Source: SIG437 sp045576235
Lineage (GTDB): Bacteria; Bacillota; Clostridia; UBA1381; UBA9506
DNA length: 55,348 nucleotides
Assembly: GCA_045576235.1 (NCBI GenBank)
Contig: JAZNGA010000021.1
Location: forward strand, 1 to 55,348
Reading direction: 5' to 3'
Every line of letters starts with the position of its first letter. The first letter of the stretch is position 1. The translations under genes were made by a program, and so were the position numbers. The notes under the pieces were generated by a model. It had not been told where the DNA came from. It made no database searches and worked only from the letters and a program-made list of their open reading frames with translations. This document shows, in pieces, positions 7,991-15,796 of the stretch.

Positions 7991-8748
7991 AAGAAATAAC
8001 TGATTTTTTATTTGATTTAGCACCTGATTATTTAGCGGAAAGCTATGATAATGTCGGGCTTTTGGTTGAAGGAGAAAATGACAAAATCGAAAATGTTTTG
8101 GTAGCTCTTGATGTTGATGCTTCCGTTGCAGAAGAGGCGATAAGCAAAAAATGCTCGCTTATTTTAAGCCACCATCCGCTTATCTTTAAGCCGCTCAGTC
8201 GCATATCAAAAGATGATGCTGTTTCCTTGCTCATAAAAAATGACATCTCACTCTATAGTATGCACACAAACTTTGACGCGCTAAAAGGCGGTCTTTGTGA
8301 TGTGCTTTTAGAAAAAATTGCTAAAACAGATGATGCTCTTCCATTATCTGACGGAGAGAGCACAATCGGAAGAATCGCAGAGCTTGAAGAGGAAATGACG
8401 CTTTTAAAATTTGCAGAAAATGTCAAATCGACTCTTTGCCTTGACTTTTTGAAAACGGTCGGAGAAAAGGACAGAAAAATCAAAAAAATTGCAATATGCG
8501 GAGGCGGAGGGGGAGACTTTGTCTATGATGCATATCATAAAGGCGCAGACCTTTACATTTCGGGCGATTTTAAATATCACCACGCAAGGTTTGCCTTCGA
8601 GACAGGCATGGCTTTAATGGAAATTCCTCACTATGACGCAGAAATTCTCTTTATTGATGAAATGGAAGATGTCATTAAAGCGCATTTTGGAGGAAGGCTT
8701 AATGTGATAAAGTCAGAAAAAAATGTCAATCCGTGGAATGTGATTTAG
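7978..8748 (+). CDS. Nif3-like dinuclear metal centre protein (YqfO family)
   Basis: A 256-residue member of the Nif3/GTP cyclohydrolase I type 2 family, which forms hexameric rings with two metal ions per subunit; its true reaction is poorly known. Metal-binding histidines and acids are seen in LSHHPLIFKP, MHTNFDALKGG, SGDFKYHHAR and IPHYDAEIL. The length is that of the short form without the inserted PII-like domain. A GGAGAG site precedes the ATG, which lies inside the end of trmK. Confidence 0.93.
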   Translation: MVELKEITDFLFDLAPDYLAESYDNVGLLVEGENDKIENVLVALDVDASVAEEAISKKCSLILSHHPLIFKPLSRISKDDAVSLLIKNDISLYSMHTNFDALKGGLCDVLLEKIAKTDDALPLSDGESTIGRIAELEEEMTLLKFAENVKSTLCLDFLKTVGEKDRKIKKIAICGGGGGDFVYDAYHKGADLYISGDFKYHHARFAFETGMALMEIPHYDAEILFIDEMEDVIKAHFGGRLNVIKSEKNVNPWNVI

Positions 8749-8754
8749 GAGCTT

Positions 8755-8796
8755 TAAAAAACAAACAAAAAAACTGCTTTTTTGTTTGTTTTTTTC
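8755..8796 (+). terminator. Terminator of argH-nif3 operon
   Basis: A long A/T-rich hairpin made of an AAACAAAC-type left arm and a GTTTGTTT-type right arm around CTGC, followed by a T run. Confidence 0.85.
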
Positions 8797-8825
8797 TTGA
8801 AATGATGTTTTTTTTGTGATATAAT
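8797..8825 (+). promoter_or_regulatory. SigA-type promoter of purC
   Basis: TTGAAA (8797-8802), 17 bases, then TATAAT (8820-8825), directly after the upstream terminator and about 38 bases before the purC ATG. No purine riboswitch or clear PurBox was seen. Confidence 0.85.
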
Positions 8826-8862
8826 ATTTTCATATATTGGCAAAATAAAGGAGCGATTTTAA

Positions 8863-9546
8863 ATGAAAAAGATTTACGAAGGCAAAACAAAAGATGTGTT
8901 TAGTCTCGATAACGGCAATGTTATGCTGAAATTTAAAGACGACTGCACAGGCAAAGACGGAGTTTTTGACCCGGGTGAAAACTCTGTTGGTCTTAAGATT
9001 GACGGCATTGGAAAAGAAAACCTTAAAACATCAGTTTATTATTTTGACCTTTTGAAAAAGGCAGGAATAAAGACTCACTATGTGAGCGCAGATGTGGAAA
9101 ATGCAACGATGGAGGTTTTGGATGCTAAAGTGTTCGGCCACGGGCTTGAGGTCATTTGCAGACTCGTTGCAACAGGAAGCTTCATCAGAAGATATGGTGA
9201 ATATATTGAAGACGGAACGCCTCTTTCAGGCGGCTATGTTGAATGCACCTTCAAAAACGACGAAAAGGGCGACCCGCTTGTGACAAGCGAAGGTTTAGCG
9301 GCTCTCGGCGTTATGAGTGAAGAGCAGTTTAAAAGCATGAAGGAGCAGACTTTGAAAATCACAAAGATTGTTGCTGATGATTTGAAATCAATCGGTCTTG
9401 ACCTCTGGGACATCAAGTTTGAGTTTGGCTATAATGGTGGCGAGGTTATCTTGATTGACGAAATTGCATCGGGAAATATGCGTGTTTATAAAGATGGAAA
9501 AATTGTTGACCCGATTGAACTTACTAAATATATCTTAAACAGATAG
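8863..9546 (+). CDS. purC: Phosphoribosylaminoimidazole-succinocarboxamide synthase
   Basis: PurC joins CAIR and aspartate with ATP to make SAICAR in purine synthesis. The 227 residues start with the family YEGKTKDVF block and contain the SAICAR signature region RLVATGSFIRRYG and LIDEIASGNMRVYKDG, close to the signature seen across bacteria. It has its own promoter and a following hairpin terminator and is not in a pur operon here. Confidence 0.96.
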   Translation: MKKIYEGKTKDVFSLDNGNVMLKFKDDCTGKDGVFDPGENSVGLKIDGIGKENLKTSVYYFDLLKKAGIKTHYVSADVENATMEVLDAKVFGHGLEVICRLVATGSFIRRYGEYIEDGTPLSGGYVECTFKNDEKGDPLVTSEGLAALGVMSEEQFKSMKEQTLKITKIVADDLKSIGLDLWDIKFEFGYNGGEVILIDEIASGNMRVYKDGKIVDPIELTKYILNR

Positions 9547-9570
9547 TAAAAGGGGCTGTATAAAAAAAAG

Positions 9571-9604
9571 AGATGTTTAAAAAGTTTTTTTAAACATCTT
9601 CTTT
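9571..9604 (+). terminator. Terminator after purC
   Basis: A 13-bp stem (9571-9583 with 9587-9599) and short T run. madL starts 40 bases later with no recognisable promoter in between, so partial readthrough of this hairpin may drive madLM. Confidence 0.8.
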
Positions 9605-9643
9605 TTGCAAGAAAATAAATTAAAAGTAAAAGGAAGGATAACT

Positions 9644-10030
9644 ATGATTTATGGTGTAGCTTTGCTTTCGGGCTGTATGCTTGTTGGCTCATTTATCGGA
9701 AATCTGTTGGGGCTTTTGACAGGTCTTAACTCTGATATTGGCGGCGTTGGTTTTGCGATGCTTCTGCTTCTCGTTTTAACCAACTCAAAAAAGGTTAATG
9801 AAATTATGCCTAAGGGCTATGAAAAAGGGCTCAATTTCTGGAAAGAAATGTTCATTCCCGTCATCATTGCGATGTCGGCATCACAGAATGTTATAAGCGC
9901 TTTAGACGGTGGTCTTTTAGCTTTAGTTTCAGGGCTTGGTGTTGTTTTAGTAAGCTTTTTGCTCATCCCTGTTTTCAATAAATTCATTGGGGATTCAACA
10001 ATCGAAGAAGAAACGGAGGAAGAAAAATGA
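9644..10030 (+). CDS. madL: Malonate transporter subunit MadL
   Basis: A 128-residue membrane protein with four predicted membrane segments, matching MadL, the small subunit of the sodium-coupled malonate importer MadLM. The family start (MIYGVALLSGCMLVGSFIG) is at the ATG at 9644, which has an AGGAAGGA site; the frame extends upstream to 9605 without a better start. It overlaps madM by 4 bases. No malonate decarboxylase genes (mdc/mad) are in the window, though an acyl-CoA ligase lies 2.4 kb upstream. Confidence 0.85.
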   Translation: MIYGVALLSGCMLVGSFIGNLLGLLTGLNSDIGGVGFAMLLLLVLTNSKKVNEIMPKGYEKGLNFWKEMFIPVIIAMSASQNVISALDGGLLALVSGLGVVLVSFLLIPVFNKFIGDSTIEEETEEEK

Positions 10031-10800
10031 GAGAAATAGGAAATATTTTTGTGGATTTGTTCGTTAAAAATGCGTTTGTTATGTCATTTTTAATAGTTGG
10101 AATCATATCGCTTTTTTCAAACTTCGTTGCAGCTAAGGTTACACGCGGAAGAATACATACATCGGCAATCGCAATTTTCATCGGTCTCATTTTAGCATAT
10201 GTCGGCGGAAAAGTGACAGGCGGATCAAAAGGCTTATCTGATGTGACGATTTTCACGGGACTCGGATTTTTGGGAAGCTCAATGCTTCGCGATTTCACCA
10301 TTGTTTCAACATCTTTTGGTGCGAAAATTTCTGAAATCAAAAAATGCGGTTTAATCGGCATTATTTCGCTTTTAACAGGCGTTATTTTAACATTTATAGT
10401 CGGCGCTTTGATTGCTTATGCCTTTGGCTATAAGGACGCTGCAAGCGTGACAACAATTGCTGCAGGAACTGTCACATTTGTTGTCGGCCCCGTGACGGGA
10501 GAAGCAGTCGGCGCAAGCGATGCAGTTATTGCAATTTCAATTGCCGCAGGCGTGTTTAAATCTATCGCTGTTATGATTTTAACTCCGATTGTTGCTAAAA
10601 AGATTGGTCTCAAAACCCCGGGCGCTGCGATGGTTTTCGGCGGCCTGATGGGAACAACAAGCGGAACGACTGCAGGACTTGCTGCAACTGACCCGAAATT
10701 AGTTCCATATGGCGCAATGACATCAACTTTCTACACGGGACTTGGATGTCTGCTTTGTCCTTCAATTCTTTATTCAATTGTGAAATTGATTTTAGGATAG
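10027..10800 (+). CDS. madM: Malonate transporter subunit MadM
   Basis: A 257-residue polytopic membrane protein (about seven hydrophobic segments), the large subunit of MadLM. It has the glycine-rich family segments around SDVTIFTGLGFLGSSMLRDF and VFGGLMGTTSGTTAGLAATDP. ATGA overlap with madL supports translational coupling. The pair probably moves malonate or a related dicarboxylate across the cytoplasmic membrane; substrate is inferred from family only. Confidence 0.86.
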   Translation: MREIGNIFVDLFVKNAFVMSFLIVGIISLFSNFVAAKVTRGRIHTSAIAIFIGLILAYVGGKVTGGSKGLSDVTIFTGLGFLGSSMLRDFTIVSTSFGAKISEIKKCGLIGIISLLTGVILTFIVGALIAYAFGYKDAASVTTIAAGTVTFVVGPVTGEAVGASDAVIAISIAAGVFKSIAVMILTPIVAKKIGLKTPGAAMVFGGLMGTTSGTTAGLAATDPKLVPYGAMTSTFYTGLGCLLCPSILYSIVKLILG

Positions 10801-10829
10801 TTTGATAGAATTGTTTGGAGGAATTTTTG

Positions 10830-12092
10830 ATGGATACGGGAAAGATTTGTTCTCTCATTGAAGAGAGAAAGGATGAGCTGTTTGCTTTGCTATCTGACCT
10901 GATAAAAATTAATTCAGAAAGCTTTTCTTCTTATGGAAATGAGGAAGAATGTGCTCGTTTTGTTAAAAGCTACTGTGATGAAATTGGTCTTGAGACTGAT
11001 TTTTTCTCTCCGATGGAATTAAAAGATTTTGATAAGCATCCTGACTATTTGGACGGAAGAAATTTGGAAAACAGATATAATGTTGTTGCTAAATATTGCG
11101 GGGAGACAGATTAAAATGAGCTGATGGTCATGGCTCACACAGACACAGTGCGCATAGGCGATGAAAAAAACTGGGAAAAAGCGCCTTTGGCTGGCGAAAT
11201 CGCAGATGGCAAAATCTATGGACGCGGTGCGTGTGATGATAAATATGCTGTGGCGACGGCGCTTTTTATCATGAAAATTTTAAAAGAAAACGGATTTAAG
11301 CCGAAGAAAAATCTGCTCTTTGCGGCATATTCAGACGAAGAATATGGCGGCTCCCATGGTGCGCTTTCGTCAGTTTTAAAATATCCGACAAAGAGAATTG
11401 TCAGCATGGACGGACGCGAAAACCAGATATGGCACTGTGGCTCGGGCGGCGGAGAGATAAAATATTTCTTCCACACGAAAGATGTTGTCGATAGTGCGAA
11501 ATGCGTCGCAAAGGCTATTTCCGTTGTCATTGACATGATTGAGGAAACCTTTGCTGATGCAAGACGAAGGGAAATGGGGGAAAACAAGTTCTATAAAGGA
11601 ACGATAATCCCCGAAACCTCGTTAAGATATATGGGTGCGCGCGGTGGAAACAACGGAAGCGACTTAGGAAAAGGCGAGGTCTATTTCGTTTTCTACACGG
11701 ACAAGACAAAAGACGAAATTGCATCAGAGCTTAAAGAAATTGAGAAGCTTTTAGCTGAAAAGCTCGAGCCGCTCGGCATAGTCGGCGATGGTTTCCGACC
11801 TGAAACAAGATTCTTCCACTATGTTTTCTGCGAGCCCGACAGCGAAGATGTTTCTCTTATGTGTGAGGCTTCAAAAGAAGCAACAGGAAGTTCGCCGATT
11901 GTTTGCGGTTCTTGCCTTTCTGACCTTTCAGTCATTTCAAAATATGGCTCAAGCCGTGCGTTCGGTTTTGGCGCAGGGCGCGACTTTTCTAAAAAAGGCG
12001 GCGCTCATCAGCCTGATGAATTTATCGAATGTGACGCGCTTTTAAACTATGCAAAGACAATCGCAACCTACATTTTAAAGGTTTTGGGATAG
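10830..12092 (+). pseudogene. M20 (Sapep-type) dipeptidase, interrupted by one in-frame stop
   Basis: A zinc aminoacyl-dipeptidase of family M20. Residues 1-94 read from the ATG at 10830 (GGAGG site 8 bases upstream) to a TAA at 11112-11114. The same frame resumes in the next codon and runs 325 residues to 12092, with metal and catalytic motifs MAHTDTV, YGRGACDDK and SDEEYGG. Apart from the stop, the length (about 420 residues) and order are normal. No indel is needed: one codon change would restore it. Restart at the ATGs at 11124 or 11130 would lose the N-terminal lid of the catalytic domain and has no good ribosome site. It is either a recent nonsense mutation or a sequence error. Confidence 0.85.
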
Positions 12093-12119
12093 CTATTAAA
12101 TTTAAGAGAGGTTTTTAAA

Positions 12120-12572
12120 ATGATTTTTGATAACATTAAAAACAAGGACTTATATGTTTCATTAAACCCGGGTTTTAAGCCGGCTTTTGACTTCATTGAA
12201 AAGGTTATGAAAGACGGCGCTGAGATTGGAAAATATGAGATAGACGGAAAAAATGTCTATGCAATGGTTCAGGAATATGAGGGAAAAGACGACCATCCAA
12301 AATTTGAAGGCCACAGAAGATATATTGACATTCAGTTCATTCTTTCGGGAAAAGAGATTATGGACTATGCGCCTGTTTCTGATTGCAAGATAATGACAGA
12401 ATATAATCCTGAAAAGGATGTTGAGTTCTTCACATGCGATGGCGACAGCGCAAGACTTTACGCTAAAGAAGGCGATTTTGCGATTTTTTATCCCGATGAC
12501 ATTCATAAGCCGGGCTTAAAAGCTAAAGAAGGCGGCGTAATTAAAAAAATCGTTGTTAAGGTTTTAGTTTAA
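12120..12572 (+). CDS. YhcH/YjgK/YiaL family protein (sugar anomerase-like)
   Basis: A 150-residue cupin-fold protein of the YhcH/EbgC group. Members include the N-acetylneuraminate anomerase NanQ and the beta subunit of evolved beta-galactosidase. Family features are the FEGHRRYIDIQFILSGKE block and the metal-binding FYPDDIHKPGL block near the C terminus. It follows the M20 gene by 27 bases. A sialidase-family gene lies 430 bases downstream, beyond a MITE-like element, which fits a loose role in sialic acid or amino-sugar use. Confidence 0.9.
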   Translation: MIFDNIKNKDLYVSLNPGFKPAFDFIEKVMKDGAEIGKYEIDGKNVYAMVQEYEGKDDHPKFEGHRRYIDIQFILSGKEIMDYAPVSDCKIMTEYNPEKDVEFFTCDGDSARLYAKEGDFAIFYPDDIHKPGLKAKEGGVIKKIVVKVLV

Positions 12573-12586
12573 GCTTATAGCGGAAA

Positions 12587-12809
12587 GGCCACCACCACAT
12601 AAGGAAGTGTTGGTTTTGAAGCCATTTTTGTTCATTGTCTAATTCTAAAAATATGAAATTCAAAACTGCATTACATCCTAAAATCAAGATTTTTAGATGG
12701 AGTTTAAGGTAAAAAAGTCCCATAATCCTGACGGATATGGGACTTTTTCAACGCAGAAATTCGCCAAAAATACGATTTTAGGACAATACTTCCTTATGTG
12801 GTGGTGGCC
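12587..12809. mobile_element. MITE-like element, copy 1, with perfect 22-bp terminal inverted repeats
   Basis: The left end (12587-12608, GGCCACCACCACATAAGGAA plus GT) is the exact reverse complement of 12788-12809. The inside has no gene. It contains a stretch of about 100 bases (12606-12706) that recurs, inverted and diverged, at about 39664-39751, and a hairpin at 12712-12748. Small size, no coding capacity, inverted ends and a second copy fit a non-autonomous miniature transposable element. Its partner transposase is not in the window. Confidence 0.75.
12712..12750. terminator. Hairpin inside MITE copy 1
   Basis: A 13-bp perfect stem (12712-12724 with 12736-12748) flanked by A and T runs, able to terminate transcription in both directions. 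Confidence 0.7.
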
Positions 12810-12838
12810 ACAGCTCAAAAAGAGCTGTCCATTTTTTA
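12810..12838 (+). terminator. Terminator next to MITE copy 1
   Basis: Stem 12810-12816 with 12822-12828, then a T run at 12832-12837. It probably ended the yhcH transcript before the element was inserted in front of it. Confidence 0.65.
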
Positions 12839-12929
12839 GTTAAAGCCTCACACAAAAAGATAAGTTGACCGCTTGCAGAGAAGGTTAATTTCAGTATATA
12901 ATATTGATAACATATTCATAATTAAGTGC

Positions 12930-12958
12930 TTGATAATTTCCTTAATTTATAGTATAAT
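12930..12958 (+). promoter_or_regulatory. SigA-type promoter of sialidase-family gene
   Basis: TTGATA (12930-12935), 17 bases, TATAAT (12953-12958), about 50 bases before the ATG. Confidence 0.75.
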
Positions 12959-13006
12959 AATTCTGTTAAGGACATAAGAGTATGTTTTTGAACAGGAGGC
13001 AGAAAA

Positions 13007-14080
13007 ATGAACCTAAGAACATACACAGTCAGAAGCGGTTTTGATGGAAAAAGTTGTCTTGTTCATGCAAGGTGTTGTCACACGCCTGAATTTATGATTG
13101 CGACCTCACAGGGCTTAAATGTTAAAGGGATTGATGCCTTTTCAGGGATTTTGATGAGCCAGAGCTTTGATGACGGAAAAACATGGACAGAATTTAAAGA
13201 GCAAAAAGGCCTCGCACCGATTGAAGAGAAAAACTACATAACTGTCGGAAGCGACGCGACCCCGATGCACCATAAAAAAACAGATAAAATTCTTCTTTTA
13301 GGGCACACGGCCGAATATGAAAAAGGCGTGCTTCACCCCACGGGCAGAAAAAGGAACACTTTCTACAGCGTTTTTGATAAAGAGAAAAATGAATTTAAAA
13401 AAATGAAATTCATAAAAATGCCCGATGGCTTCGAGCGTTGCGGAAACGGAAGCGGGCAGAGTTTAGAGCTTGAAAACGGAGAGCTTTTAATCCCTGTTTA
13501 TTACAGAAAAGGTGATGAGCCCAATATGTTTGTCAGGGTTTTGCGATGCTCTTTTGACGGAGAAGATGTCAGGCTTATCTGCATGGGTGAGGAGATGACC
13601 GTAAAAATTGCAAGAGGTCTCGGCGAACCTTCACTGATTTTCCACGACGGATTTTATTATATGACTTTAAGAAACGATGAGTGTGCTCTCGTTGCAAAAA
13701 GCGAGGACGGACTTAATTATCAAAATCTTCAGCTATGGAAATGGGACGACGGAAGCATCGTTCAAAGCTATAACACACAGCAGCATTTTATGAAAATCTC
13801 AGGTGAGCTCTATCTTGTTTACACGCGACGGGGAGCTGAAAACGACCATGTTTTCCGTCACAGAGCGCCGCTTTTTGCAGCAAAAGTCGAGAATATGAGG
13901 CTTTTAAAGAGCAGTGAATTCGTGGTCGTCGAAGAAAGAGGGGCAAGGCTCGGAAACTTCTGCGCGACTCCTTTTGGCGAGGATAAAGCCTTTGTCATGG
14001 CGGCAGAATGGATGCAGCCGGAAGGATGCGAGGCTTATGGGAGCGATAATTCGATTTTTCTTGTAGAGATTGAAAAATAA
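13007..14080 (+). CDS. Sialidase-superfamily (BNR/Asp-box) protein, cytoplasmic
   Basis: A 357-residue six-bladed propeller-type protein of the sialidase superfamily. One clear Asp-box (SQSFDDGKTW) is at about residues 51-60. Possible catalytic residues include RGLGEPSLIF (Glu) and arginines such as VLHPTGRKR, but a full arginine triad cannot be assigned. There is no signal peptide, so it acts inside the cell, perhaps on imported oligosaccharides. An AGGAGG site precedes the ATG. The nearby yhcH gene supports amino-sugar metabolism. It could also be a non-catalytic member of the fold. Confidence 0.75.
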   Translation: MNLRTYTVRSGFDGKSCLVHARCCHTPEFMIATSQGLNVKGIDAFSGILMSQSFDDGKTWTEFKEQKGLAPIEEKNYITVGSDATPMHHKKTDKILLLGHTAEYEKGVLHPTGRKRNTFYSVFDKEKNEFKKMKFIKMPDGFERCGNGSGQSLELENGELLIPVYYRKGDEPNMFVRVLRCSFDGEDVRLICMGEEMTVKIARGLGEPSLIFHDGFYYMTLRNDECALVAKSEDGLNYQNLQLWKWDDGSIVQSYNTQQHFMKISGELYLVYTRRGAENDHVFRHRAPLFAAKVENMRLLKSSEFVVVEERGARLGNFCATPFGEDKAFVMAAEWMQPEGCEAYGSDNSIFLVEIEK

Positions 14081-14390
14081 TTGATGGGGAGTTCAACCCT
14101 TTATTTGGGGATAGGAAAAAAAGAGTCAGAATAAATAAACCGAGCAAAATCAAGGTTCATCCTTGATTTTGATTGCCCGAAGCTGTATGTTTATACAGCA
14201 AGAGGCGAGGTTTATTTATAGCAAAAAGAAATATATTTAAAAGAAAAATCGTTCTTTTGAGATTTTTCTACATTAATTTTCTAAACTCATATATTTAGAA
14301 ATGTTCTTTTTTAAGCATATTAATTTCTTTTTGCACTCTGGACTTTTTTTACATCCCCTTGAAAAATAAAAAAACAGAATGGAGATAGTT
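14081..14390. other. 310-base AT-rich gap with structured element
   Basis: No gene is supported. A three-hairpin structure lies at 14131-14219. Two further AT-rich inverted repeats follow (about 14243-14270 and 14278-14300). No clear promoter for hslO was recognised. Confidence 0.6.
14131..14219. ncRNA. Candidate structured RNA or palindromic element (three-way junction)
   Basis: An 11-bp perfect outer stem (14131-14141 with 14209-14219) encloses two perfect inner hairpins: 10 bp with a 5-base loop (14146-14155 with 14161-14170) and 7 bp with a 4-base loop (14182-14188 with 14193-14199). Unpaired joints include GATTGCCCGAA. There is no T run after the outer stem, so it is not a simple terminator. 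It matches no RNA family I recognise; it may instead be a small mobile palindrome. Confidence 0.4.
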
Positions 14391-15272
14391 ATGGGAGAAA
14401 TTTTAAGAGCAGTTGACGAGCTTGGAATGATTAAAGTCAGCTTTTTAGATAGTAAAGACATTGTGAACACGGCGCAAAAAATTCATAACACTTCGCCCGT
14501 TGCGACAGCGGCGCTCGGCAGAACGCTGACTATGACTGCGTTTTTGGGAAGTATGCTTAAAAGCGAGGATGACAAGGTCACGGTCTACATTAAAGGCGAC
14601 GGTCCGCTTTCGGGCATAGTTACAACATCTGACGGTTGCGGAATGGTCAAGGGCTATGTCTATAATCCTTTGGTTGACCTTCCTTTAAACAAGCAGGGAA
14701 AGCTTGCAGTCGGTGCGGCAATCGGAAAAGGGTATTTGAGCATTTCCAAGGATTTGGGCTTGAAAGAGCCATATCTCGGAAGCGTGCCGCTTGTGACGGG
14801 CGAGATTGCAGAGGATTTCACATATTATTTTGCAAAATCGGAGCAGACTCCGACGGCAATTGCGCTTGGCGTTTTAGTTGACACAGACCTTTCTGCAAAA
14901 GAAGCAGGCGGATTCATCGTTCAGCTTATGCCAAACGCTGATGATGAGACTGCAAAAATAATTGAAAAAAATGTCAGAAGCCTTCCTCCTGTGACAGAGA
15001 TGCTCTCAAACGGAATGACGGGCGAGGAAATCGTCAGAAAAGTCGCTAGAGGCTTTGAGATGAAGTTTTTGGATTCGTCTTTTTATGAATATCGTTGCGA
15101 CTGCAGCCACGAAAAAATTGAAAAGGCGCTGATTTCGCTCGGAAAAACAGAGCTTAAAGACATCATCGAAAAAGAAGGCAAAGCAGAGCTCACTTGTCAG
15201 TTTTGCCCGAAGGTCTACAGACTCGGAAAAGAAGAGCTCGAGGAGCTTTTAAAAAAGGCAGAAAACAAATAG
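14391..15272 (+). CDS. hslO: Redox-regulated chaperone Hsp33
   Basis: HslO is a cytoplasmic holdase chaperone switched on by oxidation of a zinc-bound cysteine cluster. Read from the ATG at 14391 it has 293 residues; that ATG follows a GGAG site by 6 bases, while the in-frame ATG at 14379 does not. The C-terminal zinc centre is CDC then CQFC. The central fold includes YVYNPLVDLPLN and GFIVQLMPNADD, both typical. It opens a long run of closely spaced plus-strand genes. Confidence 0.96.
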   Translation: MGEILRAVDELGMIKVSFLDSKDIVNTAQKIHNTSPVATAALGRTLTMTAFLGSMLKSEDDKVTVYIKGDGPLSGIVTTSDGCGMVKGYVYNPLVDLPLNKQGKLAVGAAIGKGYLSISKDLGLKEPYLGSVPLVTGEIAEDFTYYFAKSEQTPTAIALGVLVDTDLSAKEAGGFIVQLMPNADDETAKIIEKNVRSLPPVTEMLSNGMTGEEIVRKVARGFEMKFLDSSFYEYRCDCSHEKIEKALISLGKTELKDIIEKEGKAELTCQFCPKVYRLGKEELEELLKKAENK

Positions 15273-15288
15273 GCAGGGAGTGGTTTCG

Positions 15289-15792
15289 TTGTTAAAATTG
15301 TTTATGCCAGACATGGCAGAAGAAAACATTTTCTCTTTAGATTTGGATGCGCTTTTAAAAAAGGGCATAAAAGGTGTCATTTTAGACATTGATAACACAT
15401 TGGAAAGCCACAAGACGCCAAAGCCGTCGCCAAAAACGCTTGCGTTTTTAAATGAACTGAATGAAAAAGGCTTTAAGGTTTGTCTCATTTCAAACGGAAA
15501 AAAGGAAAGAGTGGAGCTTTTTAACTCCGACCTTGGCTATTTTTTCATGGCAAAGGCAGGTAAGCCGAAAAAGAAGGGCTATCTTTCAGCGCAAAAGGAA
15601 ATGGGGCTTTTAAAGAGTCAGGTTGCGATGATTGGCGACCAGATTTTCACAGATGTTTTCGGAGCTAAAAGATGCGGCTTTTTCTCTGTTTTGGTCGAGC
15701 CGATTTGTCCTATTGAAAACGGATTTTTCTACATAAAGAGATTTTTCGAAAAGAAAATCAGACAAAAAGCAAAAGAAAAAAAGAAGAAGTGA
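15289..15792 (+). CDS. YqeG family HAD IIIA-type phosphatase
   Basis: A 167-residue HAD-superfamily phosphatase. Motif I is VILDIDNTLE (nucleophile Asp), motif II is LISNGKK (Thr/Ser) and motif III/IV lies around AMIGDQIFTDVFGA. Substrate is unknown; YqeG in Bacillus is linked to GTPase YqeH and ribosome assembly. The family start ML(L)KxFxPD matches the TTG at 15289, which lies 8 bases after a GGGAG site; a GTG at 15280 overlaps that site. The end is a lysine-rich tail. Confidence 0.9.
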   Translation: MLKLFMPDMAEENIFSLDLDALLKKGIKGVILDIDNTLESHKTPKPSPKTLAFLNELNEKGFKVCLISNGKKERVELFNSDLGYFFMAKAGKPKKKGYLSAQKEMGLLKSQVAMIGDQIFTDVFGAKRCGFFSVLVEPICPIENGFFYIKRFFEKKIRQKAKEKKKK

Positions 15793-15796
15793 TTTT

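Larger units (their letters stand above)
12573..13006. other. 434-base gap: MITE-like element, terminator and sialidase promoter
   Basis: No convincing gene is present. The stretch holds an element bounded by a perfect 22-bp inverted repeat (12587-12809), a hairpin terminator right after it, and a promoter at 12930-12958 for the sialidase-family gene. Confidence 0.8.
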
